Assembly (NCBI GenBank): GCA_947044405.1
Contig: CAMRHE010000458.1
Location: forward strand, 806,001 to 870,000
DNA: 64,000 nucleotides
Reading direction: 5' to 3'
Source of the DNA: Leptodactylus fallax
Lineage: Eukaryota; Chordata; Amphibia; Anura; Leptodactylidae
Position 1 is the stretch's first letter. Each line of letters starts with the position of its first letter. The notes beneath the pieces were generated by a model. It searched no databases, had not been told where the DNA came from, and saw only the letters and a list, made by a program, of their open reading frames with translations. The translations under genes were made by a program, and so were the position numbers. Below are positions 1-10,910 of the stretch, piece after piece.

Positions 1-500
1 GTTAGGGCGGGAGTTATGGGGGTTAGAGGTGAGAATTGAGGGTGATTTGGAGTATACATGGGACCCAGCACCCATTCTGACTGACCTGCTGATATACAGG
101 CGCACTACAAGAACCAGCGGAGTGGTGAGATCAAACTGATTTATTCGTTTTTAAAAAATTCACTATTCTCTGCTAATGTTTAATTGTTTGGTATGAGATA
201 TGAGATATATAGTATTTAAATACAGTATACCTTTTTTCCATAAGATCTGGTAAATTAGAGGTCTATATGTAATGTTATTGGCACTTTTGAATGTTTTCTT
301 GAATATAATTTTTATTTTTCTATTTATTAAAAGTTATGTTTTAGTATATCTTTGCTGGTAATATATTTCTTCTTGGACGTTTTATGCTGACACAGTATCG
401 TATCAGCTCCTTTGCTTGATTGTAATATCTGATTTTATGTCACATTTATGCAAAGACTTTCAAGCACCACTGTATTATATTGATGGGGTACTTCAATGTA
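1..500. other. AT-rich stretch with no recognised feature
   Basis: I see no long reading frame, no terminal inverted repeat and no recognisable element here. The sequence is AT-rich and ends at the TTAA that opens the MITE at 505. Confidence 0.5.
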
Positions 501-504
501 TTAA

Positions 505-1568
505 CCCCATAATAGTACGGCAGATGTTGGGTATTTAACTATGGCGACCGCTCGGAAGTTGAGTGGCCGCCATAGCCACTGAGTTTCTGCTGTATTATAC
601 AGCAGAGACCCAGTGCTAATGCTCACGATAAGTGCCCGCACTGATCGCGGGCATGAACCCCTCTGGCGCCTTGGTCCAAGGCGCCATTTTGCCGGGGATC
701 GTTGATTAAGCTCCAGGGCAGGCGTCCCATTGGCATGGCAGCTATGAGGCTTTTGAAGAATCCCAGGCCTGTCTTTAGTTACTCTCTATTGCAGGCTGCT
801 CTATGCAGCCTGCACTAGAAGCGCCGGTAATTTGCAATGCAATGCAAAAAAGTAAAAAGAGAATTCTAAAAAATTTTTTAAAATATTAAAAATTCAAATC
901 ACCCCCCTTTCCCTAGAACACATATAAAAGTACTTAAATACTGTGAAACACATACACATTAGGTATCCCTGTGTCTAAAAATGCCCAGTCTACAGATCTA
1001 TAAAAATACTTTTCCCATATGGTATGCTGCTGTTTTTTCACTGTTTCACCTCTGATAAAAATTTGAATAAAAAGTGATCAAAGCAATAGCAATTCCCCAA
1101 AATGGTATAACTAAATGTACATCTGGACCTGCAAAAAAGACACGCTATGCATCACTGTATATGGAAGTATAAAAAAGTCACGGGTGTCAGAATATGGCAA
1201 ATTTTAGAAAAAAATGTTTTTTGCATAGTTTTAGATTTTTGTTAAGGGATCAAAATGTAAATAAAACGTACCGAAACATAGAATACAGGTGACATGTCAT
1301 TTTGGCTGCAGAGTGAACGCTGTGAAATGAAGCTCGTAAGAAAGTTGCACAAATGCACTTTTTCTTCAAATCCTGCCCATTCTTAATTTTTTTAAAGCTT
1401 CCCAATACATTTTACAGAATAATAAATGGTAGCATCATGAAAAATTTGTCCCGCAAACATTAAGCCCTCATATGGTTTGCGGAAAAATAAAAAAGTTGTG
1501 GGGTTTGGAAGGAAAGGGGGAGTCAAAAACAAAAATCAAAAATGTAAAAATTTCACCAGTGGGAAGGG
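505..1568 (+). mobile_element. TTAA-flanked MITE, copy 1 (piggyBac/Kolobok-like)
   Basis: The element starts after TTAA (501-504) with CCCCATAATAGTACGGCAG and ends at GGGAAGGG followed by TTTAA near 1569. It has no transposase. Its internal order is a GC-rich first third (600-830), then an AT-rich part with the conserved block near 1450 (GTCCCGCAAACATTAAGCC). The same block recurs inverted near 7370 and 8930 and direct near 37793. TTAA duplications are typical of piggyBac and Kolobok transposons; which of the two mobilised it cannot be told here. Confidence 0.65.
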
Positions 1569-1637
1569 TTTAAATAGTAATGTTGCCATGTTTTCCAAGT
1601 CCCTGTAATTAGAACATTGCCTTGCAATACACGTAAA

Positions 1638-1778
1638 TCAAATCATATATAAAGTAGCATTTTGAAGAACGAAAAAAAGGAAAGATATGGACCGCACATC
1701 CCAATATTATATATATGCGGTCCATAGCTTTCCTTTTTTACGTTCTTCAAAATGTAACTGTATATATGATTTTGAACT
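1638..1778. repeat. Long imperfect hairpin (about 65-bp arms)
   Basis: The left arm contains TTTTGAAGAACG, then GGAAAGATATGGACCGCA. The right arm carries the reverse complement (TGCGGTCCATAGCTTTCC, then CGTTCTTCAAAA), with a short AT loop near 1705-1718. Pairing extends outward into AAATCATATATA / TATATATGATTT with few mismatches. It lies next to the inverted 5' copy of the Penelope-like element and may belong to it, or may be an independent foldback element. Confidence 0.75.
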
Positions 1779-1863
1779 CAAAAGAAGAAAAGGGAGCCAA
1801 AAGAAAGTGGAATGCTATGACATCAGACACAGCTAGTCCACCAATTGCAACAGATAATATTAA

Positions 1864-2024
1864 ATCAAAAAGGCACTGATGCAAACAATAATAAAACTTA
1901 ACATTTAATAACTAAACGTTAAAACAGTATCAAAGAATTATAGAACAAACATCAATTTTTAAACATAGCCACTCGTTGGAGTCTAATGTCATAGCAGATA
2001 TAAAGATATTCACCACCATATATC
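1864..2024 (+). repeat. Inverted copy of the PLE-1 5' end
   Basis: This segment reads in the plus direction almost exactly what 6208-6047 reads in the minus direction, including CATAGCCACTCGTTGGAG and ACCACCATATATCA. The partner includes the 5' leader and about the first 17 codons of the element. The match breaks at 2025, where PLE-1 3' sequence begins. It is therefore a terminal inverted fragment rather than a transposase-type terminal repeat. Confidence 0.85.
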
Positions 2025-2231
2025 ATAAAACATCATGGCGGCTAATAATTAGAAAATGGAACAATCTTACCAACATCTGAGGCAGGAGAACCCGGTAGGT
2101 GATGGTGCCAAAATAGGAGGATGAACTAAGTCCCTATTCATGCCCCTGAAATTTCCACTAACACCCAAAATGACTCCTGCCCTAACAAGGGCAGTACCAA
2201 GCTGTCCTTAAAGTGACCCTATAAAAACCTA

Positions 2232-2278
2232 GTCCCTACGCGTTTCCTGGTACAGTAATGCACCAATCATCAGGGGAC
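2232..2278 (-). ncRNA. Hammerhead ribozyme (type I, minimal stem III) of PLE-1
   Basis: On the minus strand the parts run: stem I GUCCC (2278-2274), core CUGAUGA (2273-2267), a 7-bp stem II with a 6-nt loop (2266-2247, UUGGUGC pairing with GUACCAG), core GAAA, the short palindromic stem III ACGCGU, the cleavage-site A (2237), and GGGAC (2236-2232), which pairs perfectly with the 5' GUCCC. All invariant core bases are present. Hammerheads with the tiny self-complementary stem III are known in Penelope-like elements and are thought to act best as dimers across tandem copies. Self-cleavage would process the element RNA. Confidence 0.9.
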
Positions 2279-3141
2279 TTATTAGACTACTCATAAGAAC
2301 CAAAAACTTGGCCAAATACATATAGAGGATAAACAAATAAATAAATGCTGCCTACAGTGGTAGAACAAAACATAAAGAAAACCCCACAATGGAGGAAAAC
2401 CGCTAGATGCTGACTGACTCCATGTAGTGACAATGGCAGTAAGAGCAAAGTGAATCAGGGCAACTTATATAGCTGTAAAATCTACCTACAAACAGGTGTG
2501 CTCAAATTCACATAAGTGATGTTTGTTTGAATATGGCGCTAGAAAGCGCGCACATTGATGATGTAATACTCAGTGTCACATCTGCCCATAGTGATACGAG
2601 CGCTCAGAACCAAACTGCGCATGCGCGAAGTGAAACAATCTCCCCGCATGCGCAGTAGCGCCCGATCATCTGCAAAAGATGCGCATGCGCGAAATAACCA
2701 CCCCGCGCATTCGCACATTCTCCTCAAACAGCGCTAAATAACCAACGCAGATGTGCGCTGTGGGACAGGGTGATAAAGGTCCCACACCGCATATAAGCTG
2801 TCTAAAGGATTGCCAAAGCCTAATAAACACATCCATATGCCACAACCAATGAGTCAGTTAGTAGCAAAGTTCACTAATGTAAAACAAAGGGACCCAAAGA
2901 GACCCAATCAGTCTCAATTCAGGTTAGATAGCCCCAGAACATTACAAGCTGGACTGAATCAGCAAAGCTGTTCAGAAGTAGGAAAATGTCTCCAAGGATA
3001 AATATATACACATCATCCTGTAAAGATAAATATGCAAATGAAATACCACACATAGATCTATGTCTATATTCTATTGTGGAAAAAATATATATCATAACAC
3101 TAAGGTCTAATTCACTTGAGCAAATGGGAAGAAGAGGAAGA

Positions 3142-4748
3142 TCAAATGAAACAACAAAAATTAAGACGTTCATTAAGTCCCTTTGGGATCTCAGTTTGTA
3201 GTTTGAATATCCATTTGGATTCACATTGCAATGTCATTCTATGCCAATCCCCTCCTCTTGGATGGGGTTTAACCAAATCAATTCCTGTAAAGCGTAAACA
3301 AATAGCATTACCTCCATGGCATGAATTGACATGTCTCGCCACTGGGGTATCCCGTTTATGCCGTATATCCCCAAGATGTTCACCAATTCTTTTCCTCAAT
3401 TCTCGGTTGGTTTTACCAATATATTCCAATTTGCACTGGCATGTGATCTTATAGATCACTCCTCTAGATCGACAAGATATAAAATGCTTGATTTTAAAAG
3501 AGGTCTTCAAATTTTCCGAAAAAAATTCTCGTCCCGCCAGTACAAAAGGACATGAGGAACAGCCACTACATTTAAAGCAACCCTTTGGTGGGGAAAGCCA
3601 AGATGTGGTTGTTTGTTGTACATCCAAATGTCTATGAACTAAACGATCTTTCAAAGATCTTCCTCTTCTAAACGTGATCTGTGGTCTCTCACTCACGACT
3701 GCCTTAATATCGGGATCCATAGTTAAGATATCCCAGTGGCGCTGTAGAATCTCCCTTACTTGTGGGGCCCCATTGTCAAAGGTTCCGATCAACCGGACAA
3801 TCTTTTCCGAACTAGCTTGTTCTACCTTTTTGGGACTCAATAACTGAATACGATCACATCTAAAGGAGGATTTAAATGCTTCCCCTAAGATCTTATCGGG
3901 ATAGCCGCGTTTAATAAAACGTGACCTAAGATCAGCAGCCTGGTCCACAAAGTCCTGCCCCCCCGAACAATTTTTTCTAAGTCTCAGATACTGGCCCCGA
4001 GGAATTCGCCTCTTCAATGGATAAGGATGATTACTCCGCCATTGCAGAAAGGAATTGGTGGCCATAGCCTTCCTAAACACTTTGGTATTAAGTGTACCTC
4101 CACAACCTTTAGAAATCAACACATCCAAAAAAGGAAGGGTAGAGCCACCAACTTCAAACGTGAAGGATAAACCAATTTTATTCACGTTTAAAGTATCTAC
4201 AAATGCTGCAAACGACTCTGCACTTCCCCTCCACAGGACCAAGATATCATCAATGTATCGTGCCCACAGTTCAATTTTAGTTATGAAATTCTCTCTTTCA
4301 TCTGTGAATACCATAGTCTCCTCCCACCAGCCCAGGAGCAAGTTTGCATATGTTGGTGCACAAGGATTGCCCATGGCAGTGCCCCTGAGCTGGTGGAAGT
4401 GCTTACCGTTGAAAGAAAAGAAGTTATGAGTCAATGAGAATTCTAAAAGATCCAAAACAAATTGACTGTGGGCACGATACTGATTACCCCGTGATTTAAG
4501 ATAGTACTCCACGGCTTCTAAACCCCACTGATGTGGTATTGATGAATATAATGCCTCCACATCAATGGAGCATAAAATGACCCCCTCATCCAGGGTTATT
4601 CCTTCAAGTTTACGAAGTAAATCGGAGGTGTCCTGTACATAAGATGGAAGGGAAGTTACAAAAGATCTTAAAATTTTATCAAGATAAATCCCAGCATTTT
4701 GACACAGGCTGTTTACTCCTGAGACAATTGGTCGTCCCTTCAGGGGGG
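3142..4748 (-). pseudogene. PLE-1 reverse transcriptase core and GIY-YIG endonuclease
   Basis: This is the main coding block. From the amino end: the RT fingers motif (GRPIVSGVNSLCQNAG, just after the frameshift), RT motif A (SIDVEALYSSIP), motif B (RGTAMGNPCAPTYANL), the catalytic YIDDIL, a thumb region, a Cys-rich linker (CFKCSGCSSCPF) and the GIY-YIG nuclease (GVIYKITC, EYIGKTNRELRKRIGEH, ending RHVNSCHGG). It would copy element RNA from a nick made by the nuclease. The reading frame is open from about 4748 to the stop at 3142. It is joined to the upstream part only through a shift in a run of seven G on the plus strand (4743-4749). Both catalytic centres look intact. Confidence 0.9.
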
Positions 4749-5434
4749 GACAGGCCTTTGTGGACTTTAGGTAGACAATAAAAAGTTGCCTCTACTGGTG
4801 TCAAAGGCATCAAAAAATCAAATTCTTTATCGGAAATCAATTTTAGGGACCTGGCCTCCAAAAGCAAGGTTCGCAAAAGACCACTATATTCAACAGTCGG
4901 ATTGCCACGTAAAACCACATAATTATCCCTCTGTAGGAGGAGAGACTCACACATAGCAATATATTGGGAGACATCCATAAGTACCACATTACCTCCTTTG
5001 TCCGCTGGTTTAATAATCATCCCTTTATTCATTTCAAGACTATGTAATGCTGACATTTCTTCCTTAGTCAAATTAAAGGGACAGTGTGTATGTTTAATTT
5101 TCTGCAAATCCAATACAACTTTCTCTACAAAGACATCAATACATGATGGATCACTTATGGGGGGTAACTTAGTATTTTTATTGTGGAGATCTGTAAAGGG
5201 ACCACACCCTGTAATATCCCTCCCTTCCTGTTCAAGATTCGCTAATATTCTTACATCAGGGAAAAGATCTAACGGAATGCCCAGCTCTGAACTGACTTTT
5301 TCATCTTGTTTTTTAAAAAATTTATGCCATCTTAATTTAGGAGTGAAAAGATGTAGGTCCTTCACCCAATTAAATAAGTCAAAATCAGAGCTGGGAACAA
5401 AGAAAGTCCTTTGTTTAAAATACTTATCTCCATC
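4749..5434 (-). pseudogene. PLE-1 N-terminal RT region
   Basis: This is the upstream half of the RT reading frame. It shows the Penelope-specific block IIKPADKGGNVVLMD at about 5020-4975, followed by FYCLPKVHKG before the frame is lost in the C7/G7 run at 4743-4749. Near 5400-5410 one base is missing in a short T-rich stretch, so the ATG at 5434-5432 is out of frame with the rest. The IKPADKGG motif is typical of Penelope-like RTs and also occurs in the second PLE of this window (about 52840). Confidence 0.85.
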
Positions 5435-5462
5435 GTACTAATATTCTTAGAGGAGAGATTAA

Positions 5463-6097
5463 TTATTTGAGATTCAGTTGGTTCTGGGGTTGATTCCGAT
5501 TTCTTAGTAGGTAAGATTGTTCTAAAAAACTACCTGTCTGATTTTTTCCACCCCTCTCTCTACCTCTACCTCTCCCTCTCGGTCTTCCCCTCGTTGATCT
5601 ACTACGGGTTTCAGAATCCGAGCGTTCAGTATCTGTAGAAGATATCTCACTCTCTCCACCCCTGAATACAGATCTGTCACCTATTGTACTATAAACTTTG
5701 TTTTCTCTGAAGTCCTGTAGGTCCCGAGCAAACTGTTTATGTTTACGTTCTTTTAAATGATATTGGAACTTCTCCAAAGAATTCTGAAGCTGTACTTCTT
5801 TGGATGCAAATTCCGACTCTCCCTGAAATTTTTTATAATATCAAGTTGTTTTTTCAACCGATTTTCAAGTGTCTCTAAATGAGTTCTCTCCTCCTCCAGA
5901 AGAATCTGTAGCAATCTCAGTGAAAAGCTAGTCGCTTCTTTCTCCCATTTACTCAATAAATTTGTATTTCTAATACGGGCTGCTGGAAGCAGCCCCACCC
6001 TTAGGCCCCTAGGGACTATGTTATTTTTTATATAATTCTCCAGACTTTGATATATGGTGGTGAATATCTTTATATCTGCTATGACATTAGACTCCAA
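5463..6097 (-). pseudogene. PLE-1 amino-terminal coding region
   Basis: The first ATG (6097) opens a 114-codon frame. A second frame overlaps it (5777-5463), so one indel near 5760-5780 separates them. The protein is charged and probably helical first (KEATSFSLRLLQILLEEERTH), then has an Arg/Gly-rich stretch (RGRPRGRGRGRERGG) that could bind nucleic acid. I know no enzymatic domain here. Its first codons lie inside the segment duplicated in inverted form at 1864-2024, which marks this as the true 5' end of the element. Confidence 0.7.
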
Positions 6098-6430
6098 CGA
6101 GTGGCTATGTTTAAAAATTGATGTTTGTTCTATAATTCTTTGATATTGTTTTAACGTTTAGTTATTGAATGTTAAGTTTTATTATTGTTTGCATCAGTGC
6201 CTTTTTGATATATATGATTTTGCTTCTCAGCAAAATCTACAGCGCATACAGCAAAATCTATGCAGTAGCTCACTATGAACATATTGTGTGATAGTGAGCC
6301 ACTATGACTCTAAGTATTATTCAGGGAAGCAAAGGTAGTATTTCATTGCTAAAACAGATCATTCCTATTATGATGTGGTCCACAGAGCTTTTGACAAGGT
6401 CTACTGAAATTTTCAACCTTTGATAGGGTA

Positions 6431-6806
6431 CAAGTGCATCTCAATAAATTAGAATATTTTTGAAACATTCATTAATTTCAGTAATTCAGTAATACAATCC
6501 ATAATCAGCGTCTTCCATGATTGTGTGTCCTACTGAACCAGACTGAGGGACCATTTAAAGGCTTAGGAAACCTTGGCAGGTGACACACTGAATTTACAAT
6601 ACTGAACTTTTTCACAATATTCTAATTTCCTTAGATTTGGGTTTTCATTAGCTGTAATCCATAATCAACATTTACAGAAATAAAACACTTGAAATAGAAC
6701 ACTCTGTGTGTAAAGAATCTAGAAAATATAGGAGGTCACTTTTTTAATTCAATTACTGAAAGAAATAAACGTTTCAAAGATATTCTAATTTATTGAGATG
6801 CACCTG
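6431..6806. mobile_element. Tc1/mariner-type MITE, family B copy 1
   Basis: It is flanked by TA (6429-6430 and 6807-6808). The ends are CAAGTGCATCTCAATAAATT and its near-perfect reverse complement AATTTATTGAGATGCACCTG. Length is 376 bp with no coding capacity. The same element occurs at 19580-19948, 59366-59741 and, truncated, at 28767-28854. Confidence 0.85.
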
Positions 6807-6808
6807 TA

Positions 6809-7255
6809 TATTCAAATATCCCCTGCCTTTTTTTGCTCTGCTCTGTTATAGAGCCCTAAAAATAATAGTGTCTATAATGGGATCTGTTGGGCGTTCTTTC
6901 TGGTATCCATCATTTCTATGGATGAAAAATGACCCTTTTTGTGCATAATTTTGTGCAGTTCCCTATGCAGGTGCAAACTTAGCCTTACAATCAGTCTACT
7001 AGGACCAACACACATAACATCATTTCTGAACAATTTGTCAAGAACCAGGTTCGACCTGAATATTCCTAATTGTTTGTTTTTTAACAAAACCAAACAAATG
7101 GCAATTCGTCTTGGACAAACTAAAATGGCCACCACCATGTATTGGGCAGGAAAAGTACAGAAGAGACATTTGTCTTGTGAGTCACTGTGAGTTTCTTGCA
7201 CCACCTGACATCAGTTGATAGCCTCCCAGCCAATAGTCAGTGGTAGGTGGACACC
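6809..7255. other. Unassigned spacer
   Basis: I see no gene here. Short reading frames on both strands are not conserved-looking. The stretch separates a TA-flanked MITE from a TTAA-flanked one. Confidence 0.4.
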
Positions 7256-8360
7256 TTAACCCTTTCATTCCTCTGTCAATTTTAGTTTTTGCATTTCCTT
7301 TTTCCCTCTCCCCATTCCAAGAGGCATAATTATTTAATTTTTCAATTCACAGAGTCACATGATGGCTTATTGTTTGCAGGACAAATTGTACTTTGTAATG
7401 GCACCATTCAATATCCTGTACAATGTACTGGGAAGCTGGAAAAAAATTGTGAATGAGGTGGAATTGGAAAAAAAAATTCTTGTGTTTAATTTTTACAACA
7501 TTCACTATGTGGTAAAAATGAGATGTTGCCTGTATTCTGCGGGTCAGTACGATCACAGCAATACCAAATTTATATAGTATTTTGTAATGTTTTGATAGCT
7601 TTTAAAAAATTTTAAACTTTGCAAAATAGAAAATTTTGTGTCGCCATGTTTTGACACCTTATGTGTATAGAACTGGGTATGGTGTTTTTTTAAGCGGGAC
7701 AAGATTTTGTCTTTATTGATACCATTTTGGGGAAGTTCTGATGGTTTGATCTCTTTTTATTCTAATTTTTATAGGAGGCAAAGTGTTGAAAAAAATTCAC
7801 CATATGGGATAAATATTTTTATTTTTTAATAATTTGGACATTTTGGAGCGTGGGGATACCTGAAGTGTTTGCTTGTTGTTGTTTATTTATTTGTATATGT
7901 GATCGAAGGGAAAGGGGGGTGATTTTAACATTTATATTTTTTGTGTTTTTTTTATACTTTTAAATTTTTTTTTTCTTTTTTCTTTTACGGTCTGACCTTT
8001 CATACTATTCACTGCAATACTAATATATTGCAGTGAATAGTAGAGGCAGCGTGTAATAGAAGAGATATAATGACAAGCCTGGGAGCCTTCAATAGGCTCC
8101 CGGCTGTCATGGCAACCAATCGCTGCCCTCCGATGGCGATTTGGAGGGCAGCGATTGTTCAAAGATGGTGGTGCCCTTGGCGACTGCGCACTTTAGATGC
8201 ATCTAAAGTGTTAACAGCTGCTATTGGTGTCGGAACCGATCGCAGCTGTTAGCGGTGGGTCCTGGCTGTATTGTACAGTCCAGATCCGCTGGGTATGGAG
8301 ATAGCTCAGCTCTGTGAGCTCTCTCCATAAACCCCTTTGTGCATAATGACATGAATTAAC
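7256..8360 (-). mobile_element. TTAA MITE, copy 2 (inverted relative to copy 1)
   Basis: TTAA near 7256 is followed by CCCTTTCATTCC, and a second TTAA lies near 8356. It contains the inverted form of the block seen in copy 1 (GGCTTATTGTTTGCAGGAC, near 7363). Further right are a small perfect hairpin (about 8000-8042, TATTCACTGCAATA) and a GC-rich segment (8080-8340). No transposase is present. The outer boundary on the right is approximate. Confidence 0.6.
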
Positions 8361-8820
8361 GTGATTATGTATGAAAGAGTACTGATGTTATATACAGTCA
8401 TATACACTATATAAGGTGCTGTAAGCATGATTCATGAGGCAATGTAGTAATGGTGGATGTACAGATGGTTTTGTGAGTCATCTCACTGCATGGTACACAG
8501 AACACTGAGTTATGAAAAGGTTACATATTGCAAACAATAGAGCTAGATAATCTTAGGAATAGGAGAGTTTAGTCAGATTTAATCAATTACAGGCCATTAG
8601 TGATAGTAGTAGTAATTTCTGAGCCTGACATCAGCATCCTGCACTAACATAAAAAGACAAAAGACAGTTCATGCTTTCACTGCCAATAATCTAATTTTGT
8701 CTAAGTGTGTTGTGCAATAGAGGAGTTTCATCTGTCTACAGGGTCTTTAAGCATAGTTTTTACTGACAGTCAGTCTCTTTAGTGAAAAATCTTTTGTTAA
8801 GGGTTTTCTTTGGGAATGAG
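8361..8820. other. Unassigned spacer
   Basis: I see no gene, inverted termini or repeat relationship to the rest of the window in this stretch. Confidence 0.4.
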
Positions 8821-8829
8821 TTTAAATTT

Positions 8830-9090
8830 AACCACCACAGGCATTTTTCGATTTGCATTTTTGACTTCCCACCTTCCAAACACCATCATTTTTTTATTTT
8901 TCCATTCATAGAGCCATATGAGGGCTTAATGTTTGTGGGATAATGTGTACCTCGTAATGGTACCATTTAACATTTTGTATTATGTACTGGGAAGCTGGAA
9001 AAAAATTCTGAATGGTGTGGTATTTTTTGTGCTCTTTCATCCAATAAACATTGTGAAGGAGTGTGCAAATCTGAAAAAATATTTGTTTCT
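8830..9090 (-). mobile_element. Fragment of the TTAA MITE family
   Basis: The block ATGAGGGCTTAATGTTTGTG, followed by GGTACCATTTAACATT and TACTGGGAAGCTGG, matches 7363-7445 in the same direction and 37740-37810 in the opposite one. Only the AT-rich half is present, so this copy is truncated. Confidence 0.6.
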
Positions 9091-9437
9091 TAAGCATTTT
9101 TTATTTTTTTTTTTGCTGCTCATATATACAGTCTTGCAGCCTGTACTGATCTGGAAAAAAAACATTATCTATTTTGCCTATTGTCAATAAATAACCTATG
9201 ATTTCCCATTCATAACGTTGACTTTAAAACTTAACTTTCATTACAATATAGCCAAAAATATAAAACCGTGAGCTGAGTTAAATCAGCTTGTGCCTAAAAT
9301 AATATTCCTAATGTGAAAACCACATTTCATTTCCATAAGATTACGCTAAGCTTATAGTAAATGAGGGTTATCTCCCTACAAAATATCACAGACATTCTAC
9401 ACTACAAATCTGTGGCCCAAGAATAGGGAATAATATA

Positions 9438-9507
9438 CACACGTGGACAAAATTGTTGCTACCCCTCATTTAATGAAAGAAAAACCCACGCTGGTCACAG
9501 AAATTTA
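9438..9507 (+). mobile_element. Truncated Tc1 terminal repeat
   Basis: CACACGTGGACAAAATTG, followed by about 50 further bases, matches the left end of the Tc1-1 element at 10911. It stops abruptly at the start of the palindrome arm (about 9508). A TA precedes it (9436-9437). It looks like the surviving end of an older copy of the same family. Confidence 0.75.
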
Positions 9508-9823
9508 TTGCTTTATTGGCTATTATCATCTACATTTTCTAATTGATGTATTAATGGAGGTGTGATCTATACCTACAGTAATGATTTGTATTCATTAGCT
9601 GTCAGACAGAGGAGTAGTTACCCATTGGCTAAGGGAGGCAATTTTGTTTATGCCAGTCCTATATAAGGACTTTGTTAGTGAGCAATGGCCTCTTACCCCA
9701 TACTCCTGAGGACGCTCTTTGTGGGTGAAACATGTTGGGGGATGTTTATTATTTTATTGCAGTAAGTTGCCTCAATAAGTCTTGCATAATTATAGCCGGA
9801 GTGGTACTGCAGACACTCTAGGC
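9508..9823 (+). repeat. Palindrome left arm, outer part
   Basis: This segment plus 10844-10910 is the reverse complement of 15589-15961 with only scattered mismatches. It begins TTGCTTTATTGGCTATTATC and contains a hammerhead-like core near 9706-9737. A hAT element has split the arm at CTCTAGGC (9816-9823). Confidence 0.85.
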
Positions 9824-10835
9824 CCATGATGGCGAACTTATGGCACGCGTTCCAGAGAGGGCACGCAGAGCCCTCTCAGTTGGCACGCGCGCCGTCGCCC
9901 TGATCGCTCACTAACGGGGAATCAGGTACAGGATTCCCCGTTAGTAAACGATCGCTTCTTTCAGCTGTATGTGCAAATGCAAATGCGAATGCACATACAG
10001 CTGAAAACTGTCAGTGTAAATCGGTAAAGGCTAAATACTGTATTCTGGAAGGACCTTCTGACGTCATACGGTCACATGACAGGGTAGGCGTGTCTTTACT
10101 TGTAAGAAGGTCCTTCTACATGAAGAAAAGTTGTATCCTGAGCAGTGGAGGAACATGGAGAGATGTGGGGTGGGAGAGATGTGGGGTGGGAGAGATGTGG
10201 GGTACAGGGTGTACTGTGGGGGGGAGATGGGGATGGGGGGAGGGGACTGTGGGGGGGAGAGATGCAGGGTGTACTGTGGGGGGAGAGATGCGGGGTGCAG
10301 GGTGTACTGTGGGGGGGGGAGAGATGCGGGGTGCATGGTGTACTGTGGGGGGGAGAGATGCGGGGTGCTGGGTGTACTGTGGGGGGGGAGAGATGCGGGG
10401 TGCAGGGTGTACTGTGGGGGGAGAGATTCGGGGTGCAGGGTGTACTGTGGGGGGGAGAGATGCGGGGTGCAGGGTGTACTGTGGGGGGGAGAGATGCGGG
10501 GTGCAGGGTGTATTGTGGGAGGAGAGATGCGGGGTGCAGGGTGTACTGTGGGGGGGAGAGATGTGGGGTGCAGGGTGCAGTGGGAGAGATGCGGTCTACA
10601 GTGTGTAGTGTGGGGAGGAGAGATGCGAGGTGCAGGGTGCGTGCAAGAGGGGGGGAATGGGGGGTGCCGGCTGCGTGTGAGCAAGAGGGGGGAAATGGGG
10701 TTGCAGGCTGTGGTGAGCAAGAGGGGGGAGGCAGGTTAATTTAAGGTGAAATTGCCGTGTTGGCACTTTGCGATAATTTAGTGCGCTTTGGGTTGCAGTT
10801 TGGGCACTCAGTCTCTAAAAGGTTCGCCATCACTG
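9824..10835. mobile_element. hAT-like non-autonomous element carrying a minisatellite
   Basis: It starts CCATGATGGCGAAC and ends GTTCGCCATCACTG, imperfect inverted termini. It is flanked by a perfect 8-bp duplication CTCTAGGC (9816-9823 and 10836-10843), the hallmark length for hAT transposons. Removing it restores continuity with the right palindrome arm. No transposase is encoded. The middle is replaced by a G-rich tandem repeat. Confidence 0.9.
10145..10740 (+). repeat. G-rich minisatellite inside the hAT element
   Basis: About a dozen variants of a ~36-bp unit are visible, with the core GAGATGCGGGGTGCAGGGTG followed by TACTGTG and a run of 6 to 9 G. The plus strand is strongly G-rich with many G-runs, so G-quadruplex formation is plausible. 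Open frames over it on both strands are by-products of the repeat. Confidence 0.9.
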
Positions 10836-10843
10836 CTCTAGGC

Positions 10844-10910
10844 TATGTTGGTATAACTATAGTAGTATTGTTCTCAAAATTACAGATTATAGACCAGGAT
10901 AGAATATATA
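10844..10910 (+). repeat. Palindrome left arm, inner part
   Basis: It continues the left arm after the hAT element and ends ACCAGGATAGAATATATA at the Tc1-1 boundary. It pairs with 15589-15655. The joined pre-insertion sequence AGAATATATATTCT is a perfect palindrome with the target TA at its centre. Confidence 0.85.

Larger units (their letters stand above)
1864..6208 (-). mobile_element. Penelope-like retroelement PLE-1, with inverted terminal copy
   Basis: The minus strand carries, in order, an N-terminal coding part (6097-5463), a reverse transcriptase and a C-terminal GIY-YIG endonuclease (to 3142), a ~1.1-kb 3' region with a hammerhead ribozyme, and then a copy of the element's own 5' end in opposite orientation (1864-2024). 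This protein order and the ribozyme are diagnostic of endonuclease-bearing Penelope-like elements, which prime on target DNA and often end in truncated direct or inverted partial copies. The coding region carries at least two single-base frameshifts, so the copy is probably dead but fairly young. The closest clade may be Neptune-like; that is a guess. Confidence 0.9.

Noticed and set aside
10145..10740. CRISPR-like array
   Set aside because: Units are contiguous variants of one repeat with no unique spacers, within a vertebrate hAT element.
10090..10744. Open frames of about 170-220 codons on both strands over the G-rich array
   Set aside because: They follow the minisatellite period and have a Gly/Cys- or Pro-rich periodic composition; no gene features.
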